Shown here piece by piece: positions 22,880 through 30,248 of a stretch of 64,000 bases of DNA. Every line of letters starts with the position of its first letter. The stretch's first letter is position 1. The notes under the pieces were generated by a model. It searched no databases. It was given only the letters and a program-made list of their open reading frames with translations, and was not told the origin of the DNA. This DNA comes from Pedobacter sp. R20-19. GTDB lineage: Bacteria; Bacteroidota; Bacteroidia; Sphingobacteriales; Sphingobacteriaceae. The DNA lies in contig NZ_JCKI01000003.1 of the NCBI RefSeq assembly GCF_000708265.2, forward strand, positions 62,001 through 126,000. The letters are read 5' to 3'. The position numbers and the translations under genes were made by a program.

Positions 22880-23926
22880 ATGAAATTCCCCAAATTAGCA
22901 GGCACGATTATTCTCGGTTTTGCGGCAATCAGTTTATTTGCAAACTGTAACTCAGATGGCAAGAGCAAAAGTGGTATCGGCCAGAACACATCTGACACCA
23001 CTAAAAAGAAAGGAGATTCAACAGCCAATGTAATGAAGCCTGTTGATCCAAAATTATATGATTCTCTTGTAAAAAAACTTGCTAACGGCGATACCACAGG
23101 CAAATGGCCGGTTAAAAATCAACCTGTTCCACTTGCCGGCGCCATCTTACCATTTAAAAGAATTGTAGTGTATTATGGAAACCTTCACTCTAAAAAAATG
23201 GGCGCTTTAGGTGAATATGCACCAAAAGAGATGTGGCAACGCTTAAATGCTGAAGTTAAACATTGGGAAAAGGCTGATCCTTCTACACCTGTTCAACCAG
23301 GTTTGCATTACATTGCTGCAGTAGCAAGTGGAACACCTGGAAAAGATAAAAAATATATTAACCGAATGGGGAACAAACAGATTGATTCTGTATTGACCAT
23401 TGCAAAAATGCAACCTAATACCATTGTTTTTCTGGATTTACAGGTGGCGTTAAGCACTATAAAAGATGAGCTTCCACATATTGCCAAATACCTTGAATTG
23501 CCATATGTACATTTAGGAATTGATCCTGAATTTTCCATGAAGGATGGTTCTCTTCCTGGTAAAAAAATCGGAACTTATGATGCTGCTGACGTTAACTATG
23601 TAACCGGATACCTTGCTGATCTAGTTAAAAAATACAACTTGCCTCCGAAAGTGTTTGTTTTACACCGTTTTACGAAGAAAATGGTAACTAATTCTGCAAA
23701 TATTAAATTACGTCCGGAAGTACAGGTTGTTGTACATATGGATGGATGGGGTGAACCAGAATTAAAGAAAGGTACTTATCGCCATTTCGTTTATGGCGAA
23801 CCTGTACAGTTTACAGGTTTCAAGCTGTTTTATAAAAATGATTTGAAAAAAGAACCTAAACGTTTAATGACTCCGGAAGAGTTATTAAAACTTACACCGA
23901 AACCGATTTACATTCAGTATCAGTAA
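22880..23926 (+). CDS. Orphan lipoprotein with a TIM-barrel-like domain
   Basis: The 348-residue protein has a signal peptide and lipobox (SLFANC, Cys about residue 23), followed by a Ser/Thr/Lys-rich linker of about 35 residues. The globular part contains VVYYGNLHSKKMGALGEY, the segment YIAAVASG, FLDLQVALSTI, and YVHLGIDPEFSM, spaced like strand ends of an alpha/beta barrel. The acids in FLDLQ and GIDPEF could be catalytic, as in glycosidase-like barrels. I do not recognise a characterised family. It is monocistronic and ends at a strong terminator (23934-23961). Confidence 0.75.
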   Translation: MKFPKLAGTIILGFAAISLFANCNSDGKSKSGIGQNTSDTTKKKGDSTANVMKPVDPKLYDSLVKKLANGDTTGKWPVKNQPVPLAGAILPFKRIVVYYGNLHSKKMGALGEYAPKEMWQRLNAEVKHWEKADPSTPVQPGLHYIAAVASGTPGKDKKYINRMGNKQIDSVLTIAKMQPNTIVFLDLQVALSTIKDELPHIAKYLELPYVHLGIDPEFSMKDGSLPGKKIGTYDAADVNYVTGYLADLVKKYNLPPKVFVLHRFTKKMVTNSANIKLRPEVQVVVHMDGWGEPELKKGTYRHFVYGEPVQFTGFKLFYKNDLKKEPKRLMTPEELLKLTPKPIYIQYQ

Positions 23927-23933
23927 GAAGATT

Positions 23934-23961
23934 AAGCCCATGCAAGTCATGGGCTTTTTTT
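23934..23961 (+). terminator. Intrinsic terminator of the lipoprotein gene
   Basis: A perfect 9-bp stem AAGCCCATG/CATGGGCTT with a 5-nt loop is followed by a run of T residues, 8 bp after the stop codon. It is placed between convergent genes. Confidence 0.9.
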
Positions 23962-24010
23962 ATATTTCATTTTTTTAGGATCTAAATCAAATTGAAAAGT
24001 ATATCTACTA

Positions 24011-25099
24011 TTAATTTTCAAAAGTGAGCAGTGCATGCTGACTTGCTGTATGAATATCTCGCCAAACCCGGTTAATTTCAGATTCCTTTTTCGCAGCTTC
24101 CAATCCGCAATAAGGAAAAAGTGTATCTGTAGCTCTTCTGCAAGCATGAGTAAGTTTTCTACTTACCTTACTTACAGCTTCCAGCTGCTGATGATCGATC
24201 ACTCCTGCGTTAATTAGCTGATTCCAAGACTCATCAAAAGCTTGATAAAATTGAATCTTTAAAGTTTCAACTTCTGTTTTGCATTTATTTAATTCCATGT
24301 TGAAGAAGGCTATTTGATCTTCATTGTATCTACGCAAACCAGTACGTGACAAAAAAGAACTTTCAACCAACCGAATAAAGTGCTGACCCATGCCAAGGCT
24401 ATTTACAGCCAGTGTAGTTTCTGCCAGTTGTAAAAAAGGGTAATCAAAGCCTTGATCGGCAACTTTAATATCATCATTTATCTTAAAGGTTCTGTTTAAC
24501 GGTACAATCAAATCTTTTACTTCGAATGCATGACTTCCTGTTGCAATCAAGCCAAAATATGACCAGCCGGATAGAATTTCCACTTCTTCTTTTTTAAGGA
24601 TAAAAGACATGACTTCAGGATTTCCATCTTCATCCAAAAGATCAGTACCATCCATTTCCTTTATAGTACAGTTTGCTGTTAAAATAGTGGCGTGCAAAGC
24701 ACCACTGGCATATTTCCAATGACCATTTATCAGGTAACCGTTTTCAGTTCTAATGGCTGTTCCTCCAATAGCACCACTACCTGCAAAACAAACTTCTCTT
24801 TCGGCAAAAATTTCTTTCGCCAATCCCTGATCTAAAAAACCTGCAAACCAGGCTGCGCCCGCACAAAGTGTAACTGTCCATCCTAAACTCCCGTCAGCCT
24901 CCGCCAGTTCCTCTTCCAGCCTTAAAATTTCAGGAAGTTTTTTCCCCGCTCCTCCATAAACTTCTGGCACAAAAAGCTTAAACCAATTTTCCTGATAAGC
25001 AAGTTCCAGAATTGCCGGCTGTAGCTCACCCATCTCTTCAGATTGCGCTGCAAATTCTTTTACTTTTTCCTGCCAGGTTTGTGTTAATGTATTTCGCAT
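24011..25099 (-). CDS. Acyl-CoA-dehydrogenase-fold flavoprotein (group D monooxygenase-like)
   Basis: The 362-residue protein has the acyl-CoA dehydrogenase fold. The helical N-terminal part has FVPEVYGGAGKKLPEILRLEEELAE; the beta domain contains VCFAGSGAIGG, YLINGHWKYASG and LSGWSYFGLIATGSHAF; the C-terminal helical bundle ends in RVWRDIHTASQHALLTFE. The C-terminal D-x-x-x-A-S-x-H motif and the absence of the usual catalytic Glu suggest group D flavin monooxygenases (HpaB/DszC/type-2 ACAD) rather than fatty-acid oxidation. It lies 68 bp behind pnuT, downstream of a TPP riboswitch, with no terminator seen between them, so it may belong to thiamine metabolism. Confidence 0.75.
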   Translation of the reverse strand: MRNTLTQTWQEKVKEFAAQSEEMGELQPAILELAYQENWFKLFVPEVYGGAGKKLPEILRLEEELAEADGSLGWTVTLCAGAAWFAGFLDQGLAKEIFAEREVCFAGSGAIGGTAIRTENGYLINGHWKYASGALHATILTANCTIKEMDGTDLLDEDGNPEVMSFILKKEEVEILSGWSYFGLIATGSHAFEVKDLIVPLNRTFKINDDIKVADQGFDYPFLQLAETTLAVNSLGMGQHFIRLVESSFLSRTGLRRYNEDQIAFFNMELNKCKTEVETLKIQFYQAFDESWNQLINAGVIDHQQLEAVSKVSRKLTHACRRATDTLFPYCGLEAAKKESEINRVWRDIHTASQHALLTFEN

Positions 25100-25166
25100 A
25101 TTTTTTTTGTTTATTTATTTTCACGGTAATGTTGAATTCGTAGAAAACAACTTTGATTGTGAAAAA

Positions 25167-25787
25167 CTAGGCCATTCTAAGGTTTCTTTTGCCAATAATT
25201 TTCTTCCATTCTATAAAACCGAGTATCGCTACCACAAAAAGAAAAGTAGTTAAACAGGCCATCAGGGGGAGCTTTTTATGAAATAATAAGGGAATAGCAA
25301 CGATATTGGAGATATTAAGGAAAATCCAGTTCTCAATTTTACGTTTTGCCAGCAGCCACATTCCTGCCCATGCAGTTGATGAAACAAAGGCATCAAAAAG
25401 CGGCATGTCAGAGTCTGTATGATTTCGTAATACAAAATACAAAATGAAGAAACCGACAGTGGAAATCAATATGGCGATTAACAACTCTTGGTTTGTACTC
25501 CATGATACTTGGTTCTCGCCTTCAATCTTGCGCTTTTTCCAAATCATCCAGCCGTAAACACTCATCACCAAATAATAAATACTGAGCAACATTTCTGCGT
25601 AGAGCTTCACGTTAAGCAAAAGAAACATGGATAAAAGAATGGAAATAATTCCAGTAGGATATAACCAGATACTATTTTTTTTTGCCAGTAAAACTTCAGA
25701 AACACCGAAGCCAACCGCAAGCCATTCTATGATTGAAGTATGTAGAATTTGTTGTTGAAAAAGCCTGAACCACTCTTGGAAATTCAT
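25167..25787 (-). CDS. pnuT: PnuC-family transporter, thiamine type (PnuT)
   Basis: The 206-residue protein has seven to eight hydrophobic helices. PnuC-family features are WLAVGFGVSEVLLA, SIWLYPTGIISILLS, YYLVMSVYGWMIWKKR, and RKIENWIFLNISNIVAI, and the final helix carries GFIEWKK. PnuC members facilitate uptake of nicotinamide riboside, while PnuT members import thiamine. The TPP riboswitch immediately upstream (25864-26041) makes thiamine the likely substrate. The downstream flavoprotein gene is probably co-transcribed. Confidence 0.88.
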   Translation of the reverse strand: MNFQEWFRLFQQQILHTSIIEWLAVGFGVSEVLLAKKNSIWLYPTGIISILLSMFLLLNVKLYAEMLLSIYYLVMSVYGWMIWKKRKIEGENQVSWSTNQELLIAILISTVGFFILYFVLRNHTDSDMPLFDAFVSSTAWAGMWLLAKRKIENWIFLNISNIVAIPLLFHKKLPLMACLTTFLFVVAILGFIEWKKIIGKRNLRMA

Positions 25788-25863
25788 TTACAATAATTTT
25801 GTCCTGCGACCAATAAAAAATAATTGAAACTGCTTTCAGGGCGAAACAGTGTTTTGAATTTAA

Positions 25864-26041
25864 CCTCTTCCCTACGTCGGCATTATCCGAATCAGGTAGT
25901 GTAAGGCAGAGGGATAGAGGATTTAAAAGCGGAGGGTTTGGAAACCATCTACCTTTAGATCTTATACCTTCTACCTCTTTTGGGTGTAATCTCAGCCAAT
26001 GCTTGCAATAGAAATCGCAAGGTCACCAGCACCCCTTTGAG
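25864..26041 (-). promoter_or_regulatory. TPP riboswitch (THI element) upstream of pnuT
   Basis: On the minus strand the conserved aptamer blocks appear in order. GGGGTGCTGG (about 26036) opens it, followed by a stem with CTTGC/GCAAG and GGCTGAGATTACACCC (ending at 25982). After the insert come ACCTGATTCGGATAATGCC and GACGTAGGGAAG (ending about 25866). These match the TPP-binding consensus CUGAGA...ACCC...ACCUGAUC...AAUGCC...CGUAGGGA. An 84-nt heptad-type hairpin (25898-25981) interrupts the junction between ACCC and ACCTGA, which normally holds only a few nucleotides. The aptamer ends 76 nt before the pnuT ATG. A hairpin (CTGTTTC/GAAAGCAG) plus T-run in between may be the terminator it controls. 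Confidence 0.9.
25898..25981. repeat. Heptad inverted repeat inside the TPP aptamer
   Basis: On the minus strand the first arm contains 7-bp units such as AAGGTAT and AAGATCT. The second arm is its imperfect complement, and the hairpin closes through GGTTT-CC-AAACC. About 20 of 29 positions near the tip are complementary by eye. It therefore adds a self-contained stem-loop to the aptamer. An alternative reading is an unusually long version of the optional extra stem that some TPP riboswitches carry. Confidence 0.65.
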
Positions 26042-26046
26042 TAAGG

Positions 26047-26054
26047 CAAATATA
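26047..26054 (-). promoter_or_regulatory. -7 box of the pnuT riboswitch transcript
   Basis: The minus strand reads TATATTTG, a full TAnnTTTG match, placed so that transcription would start almost exactly at the 5' end of the aptamer. No TTG is seen at -33. Confidence 0.55.
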
Positions 26055-26130
26055 GTTTTTAAATTGATAGGTTTTGGTTCTATATGGAATTTACATTTCC
26101 ACTTCCATCAGGCGAATTATATTGTGTTTC

Positions 26131-26520
26131 GGTTAGTGAGACACCAGACCGATATGTTTGTTGTAGATAGCGGTCGTGTTAGGATTGCTTCGTGCCTCGC
26201 AATGACGACAGTTCTTGTTCGGCATTCTAAATAACAAGATTCTACAGGTTGGTGTCTCACCAACCTGCCTATGTTTTATCGCGATAATGCCTCGAGGAGA
26301 TCCCTTTGCAACAAATCGTCCTCTTGAACTTGATTCAGCATCTTATCTAGATAGTATGCTGAACTGAATTTACTGCGTAGCTTTCCGCTGCGCTACAGGT
26401 CAGCATGACGAATTGGTTAGTGCACCTCTCGAGGAAATCCCTTTGCAACGAACGTCCTCCTGAACTTGATTCAGGATCTTACCTAAATAGGTGCTGAATT
26501 ATTCCTCGCAATAACGACCT
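26131..26520. repeat. Cluster of dispersed intergenic repeats between the riboswitch and parC
   Basis: Four kinds of repeat occupy this stretch, which has no ORF of merit. (1) Two GGTTrGTGwswCACCArACC palindromes lie at 26130-26153 and 26245-26267; the second is a perfect 10-bp stem with a TCT loop. (2) ATTGCTTCGTGCCTCGCAAT followed by GACG lies at 26184-26207, and a partial copy at 26504-26517. (3) A direct repeat of about 65 bp, starting CTCGAGGArATCCC, occurs at 26291-26356 and 26428-26492. (4) Variants of the CGTCATGCTGAA element overlap the direct repeats (26318-26410, 26453-26480). Together they fill most of the gap. Confidence 0.7.
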
Positions 26521-26523
26521 ATG

Positions 26524-29490
26524 CTAAAACAAACCTAACTGCCCTTTATCATCAATTTCAATATCATTGGGATTGGTAATTTCGAAATCTACTTTCTTAA
26601 CTGGTTTTTCTTCAGCTTTTGGCTTATCCTTGACTTTAGGTTCCTCTTTCTTCGCTGATGTAGGTTTTGGTTTTTCTATAACTTCTTCTTCAACAGCTTT
26701 TTCGTTGGTTTCTTCCTCCTTAATTTCAGTTGTTTCTGAAGCTGGTTGTTTGATTACCGGCTTTTCTTCCTGTACCACTTGCTCTTCAACAGCAGGTACT
26801 ATTTTACGTTCAAATTTAGGTTTAGGCTGCTCTTTTATTGCTGTTTCGGCAATCTCCTCACCTACTTCTGGCTTAGAAATTTCTTCATTGGTTTCAGGCT
26901 CGACAATCTCTTTAACTGTTTCCACTTCCCCCTCTTCACTTGACTCATCATTGTTTCCTCCTTCTTCATTTTCATCCGTTTCTTTTACCTCAACTTCAGG
27001 CTCCTCCAGCACTACTTTTTGCACATCATGTGGCGATAAGCGGTTGCCATTTGCCTTTAAGCCTTTTACATCAATTATTTCGGCAAGCATCAAATCTAAT
27101 GTCTCCGGAATTTGTGTTTTACCCTTAAGCACATCAACAATAACCTTCGCTGCCGGATGAGCAGTTAAAAACAATAACTTCGATTTTTGCTCTTCGCTGA
27201 TAAAAATTGTTTTCCTACCAATAGACTGTAACTCAAAAACAAAACGTTTGATGAAATAATTCTGTGCTTTGCCTTCAAAATGAACTGCAGCAAAGACCTT
27301 TTCAGGATCAAATTTCTCTATCAGAATTAAGCCGTCATCAAAATGATTGCTCAATTCAAATGAGCTTAATTCATAATAACCATCCTTATGCACCTGCAAA
27401 ATTCGGTCATCGCCATCAAACTCACCAAGATACTTCCCTCTGCCATCTACATTTAAACGCTTTAATAAATCATCATACCAGATTTTTAAACCCGACAGCG
27501 TAGAAACGCCTTTACTTTTTAAGGTGATTTTTTTAACCGGATATTTAGAAATAATATTACCCTGCGATCCACGGCCTTTAATGGCTACTTCAGCAAAATC
27601 CTGATCAAACTGAAGCTTGCGTAATTTAGAGTGCGGCTTCAGGGCAACATTTATAATTTCGGCCTCACCATTCGGATTGGCTGTAAAATATAAAACTTTC
27701 GAGCCCTTTGATCCTTTGGTTAAATCGTATTCCTTATCTCTTGTTACGCCAACAACTGCAAAACGTTTAATGTAAGCTACTCCGGTACCACCATCTTTAT
27801 AAATCATATTGTAGATGGTTCGTTCGTCGTTTTTCTTAAAAACCTGGGCATGGATAATTCCCTTTCCAACAAAGGTTTTATCGGCAACCTTGGTGATCAT
27901 ACACTTTCCGTCTTCACGGAAAACAATCACTTCATCAATGTCGGAACAATCGGCAATGAACTCATCTTTACGCAAACCCGTACCAATGAAACCGTCTTCA
28001 CGATTCATATATAATTTCACGTTTGCCAAAGCCACTTTCGATGCTTCCACCCGATCAAACAAGCGGATTTCAGTTTTTCGTTCTCTACCTTTCCCGTATT
28101 TATCCTTTAATTTTTGGAACCAGGCGATGGTATAATCAGTAAGGTGTTTTAAATGATTTTTAACCACTTTAATTTCATCTTCCAAATTTTTCATTTGCTC
28201 ATCTGCCTTTTTCACATCAAAACGCGTGATGCTACTCATCGGCTTATCGATCAGTTTTTTAAAATCTTCAGGCAAAATTTCGCGGTAAAGCGATGGTTTG
28301 AAAGGATCAAAAAGTAAATGTAATACCTCAACTACGGTATCGAAATTACTGGAATTTTCATATTCAGGATTTTTATACATCCCTTCCTGAATAAATATCT
28401 TTAATAAGGAACTAAAGAAAATCTTTTCCTGCAATTCATGCAGACGAATCTCCAGTTCTCTTTTTAATAAACTTTTGGTGTGGTTTGTATTTTCAATCAG
28501 GATGTCATTTACACTTAAAAAGTGTGGCTTATCTCCCTGAATGATGCAAGTATTTGGCGAAATGGATACTTCACATGCTGTAAATGCATATAGTGCATCA
28601 ATAGTTACATCAGGCGAAATTCCAGGAGCGAGATGCACAATAATTTCTACATGTGCTGCTGTACTGTCTTCAATTTTCTTGATTTTGATTTTGCCCTTAT
28701 CATTGGCTGCCAAAATACTATCAATTACCGAACTGGTAGTAGTACTGTAAGGCACCTCAGTAATCACCAGGGTTTTCTTATCCTTCTCTGTAATTTTTGC
28801 CCTAACCCTGATTTTACCACCCCGTTGTCCTTCATTATAATTGGAGAAATCAGCCATTCCTCCAGTGAAGAAATCGGGCACGATATTAGGCCGAACACCT
28901 TTTAACACCTCAATAGATGCATCCAGTAATTCGTTAAAATTATGTGGCATTACCTTGGTAGCTAAACCTACGGCAATACCTTCTGCCCCCTGCGCCAATA
29001 ACAAGGGAAATTTAACCGGTAAAGTAATTGGTTCATTATTCCGTCCATCGTAACTTAATTGCCATTCGGTAGTATCGGGATTAAAAACGACCTCATTTGC
29101 AAATTTCGACAAACGGGCTTCAATGTAACGTGGAGCTGCAGCACTATCGCCCGTAATGGGATCGCCCCAGTTACCCTGCATGTCTATCAGTAAATCTTTC
29201 TGACCAATTTGTACCATCGCATCACCAATTGAGGCATCACCATGTGGGTGATACTTCATTGTATTTCCGATTACGTTAGCTGCCTTGTTAAAACGCCCGT
29301 CATCCATCTCTTTCAATGAATGCATAATGCGCCTTTGTACAGGTTTTAAACCATCATGAATATGCGGAACAGCACGATCCAGGATCACATAAGACGCATA
29401 ATCCAGAAACCAATTTTCGTATAAACCATTAATTGGGGTTACCGTATGCTTGTGTTCTTCGTTTATGTTTTGGTCTAATTCTTCACTCAT
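26524..29490 (-). CDS. parC: DNA topoisomerase IV subunit A
   Basis: The 988-residue subunit of the type II topoisomerase that decatenates chromosomes. The N-terminal breakage-reunion domain has YASYVILDRAVPHIHDGLKP, KYHPHGDASIGDAM and the catalytic Tyr122 in SAAAPRYIEARLS. A central coiled region (about 420-480) and beta-pinwheel repeats (about 500-810) follow. The last roughly 150 residues are a low-complexity tail of Glu, Lys, Val and Pro that ends in DDKGQLGLF. Assignment to ParC rather than GyrA rests on the divergent DYASYVILDRA region and on the parE gene located 11 kb away on the same strand. The tail gives rise to spurious long ORFs on the opposite strand. Confidence 0.92.
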   Translation of the reverse strand: MSEELDQNINEEHKHTVTPINGLYENWFLDYASYVILDRAVPHIHDGLKPVQRRIMHSLKEMDDGRFNKAANVIGNTMKYHPHGDASIGDAMVQIGQKDLLIDMQGNWGDPITGDSAAAPRYIEARLSKFANEVVFNPDTTEWQLSYDGRNNEPITLPVKFPLLLAQGAEGIAVGLATKVMPHNFNELLDASIEVLKGVRPNIVPDFFTGGMADFSNYNEGQRGGKIRVRAKITEKDKKTLVITEVPYSTTTSSVIDSILAANDKGKIKIKKIEDSTAAHVEIIVHLAPGISPDVTIDALYAFTACEVSISPNTCIIQGDKPHFLSVNDILIENTNHTKSLLKRELEIRLHELQEKIFFSSLLKIFIQEGMYKNPEYENSSNFDTVVEVLHLLFDPFKPSLYREILPEDFKKLIDKPMSSITRFDVKKADEQMKNLEDEIKVVKNHLKHLTDYTIAWFQKLKDKYGKGRERKTEIRLFDRVEASKVALANVKLYMNREDGFIGTGLRKDEFIADCSDIDEVIVFREDGKCMITKVADKTFVGKGIIHAQVFKKNDERTIYNMIYKDGGTGVAYIKRFAVVGVTRDKEYDLTKGSKGSKVLYFTANPNGEAEIINVALKPHSKLRKLQFDQDFAEVAIKGRGSQGNIISKYPVKKITLKSKGVSTLSGLKIWYDDLLKRLNVDGRGKYLGEFDGDDRILQVHKDGYYELSSFELSNHFDDGLILIEKFDPEKVFAAVHFEGKAQNYFIKRFVFELQSIGRKTIFISEEQKSKLLFLTAHPAAKVIVDVLKGKTQIPETLDLMLAEIIDVKGLKANGNRLSPHDVQKVVLEEPEVEVKETDENEEGGNNDESSEEGEVETVKEIVEPETNEEISKPEVGEEIAETAIKEQPKPKFERKIVPAVEEQVVQEEKPVIKQPASETTEIKEEETNEKAVEEEVIEKPKPTSAKKEEPKVKDKPKAEEKPVKKVDFEITNPNDIEIDDKGQLGLF

Positions 29491-29651
29491 CTATTTACAA
29501 AATTGGCAGCCGTAAATATAATAAAAATGATCTCATCGAATGAACAGAGGTTATGCACATTCAAAGTTCAAATTTTGATGGAGTTAAGTTTAAGTCATTT
29601 AATGAAGTAGTTATTCTATATGATGCCAGATTTTTTAGCCTTGATAAAATG

Positions 29652-30140
29652 CTATCTTTCTAACCTATCTTCCACAAAAGAAAAAGGCAATAAGCTTTTT
29701 ACACTGGTTACTTTTAAGATTTCGCCGGTGAGGCAATAAAAAATAACTTCAATTGGCCTTGCTTGTTTACGTTCAAATTCTGCCATTACCTGCAAACAAC
29801 CACCACATGAGGTAATGGGTTTTGTGATATCGAAATTATCAGTTTGGGCGGTGATGGCCATGCTTTCAATAACGGCATTGGGTTGATTGGAACCGATAGA
29901 GAATAGTGCAACACGTTCTGCACATAATCCTGATGGATATGCCAAATTTTCCTGGTTGCTCCCAAGAATGATTTCTCCTGATGCTAAACGGATTGCCGTA
30001 CCTACCCTAAATTTTGAGTAAGGTGAATATGAACTTGCCAAGGCCTGTTCTGCTTTATTACAAAGTAGCTGATCTTGTTCATTTAACTCACCAATGCCTG
30101 CATATTGCTCAAAACTAATATTCAGATTTAATAATTTCAT
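29652..30140 (-). CDS. cdd: Cytidine deaminase
   Basis: The 162-residue zinc enzyme deaminates cytidine and deoxycytidine for pyrimidine salvage. The active site is visible as GLCAERVALFS (Cys zinc ligand and catalytic Glu) and TSCGGCLQVMAEF (two more Cys ligands). The substrate segment YSPYSKFRVGTAI lies at about residues 37-49. The length fits the homotetrameric or dimeric bacterial Cdd with a short N-terminal extension. It is divergent from tamB. Confidence 0.93.
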   Translation of the reverse strand: MKLLNLNISFEQYAGIGELNEQDQLLCNKAEQALASSYSPYSKFRVGTAIRLASGEIILGSNQENLAYPSGLCAERVALFSIGSNQPNAVIESMAITAQTDNFDITKPITSCGGCLQVMAEFERKQARPIEVIFYCLTGEILKVTSVKSLLPFSFVEDRLER

Positions 30141-30248
30141 TTATAATTGATTATCAATCCGCTAATGTTAAATTTTTATAGCGGGTGAACAATTTAGTTT
30201 ATTTTTTGTATTATTTATAAATATGCCATTAAATTTAATTTTAGTGGT

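Noticed and set aside
25167..25787. Annotation of the transporter as nicotinamide riboside PnuC
   Set aside because: The TPP riboswitch directly upstream makes thiamine (PnuT) the better-supported substrate.
25980..26234. 84-residue plus-strand ORF over the riboswitch
   Set aside because: It lies on the strand opposite to a clear TPP aptamer and over dispersed repeats; there is no protein support.
26567..27160. 197-residue Ser/Thr-rich ORF on the plus strand
   Set aside because: It is the complement of the Glu/Lys-rich ParC tail; the composition is explained by that low-complexity sequence.
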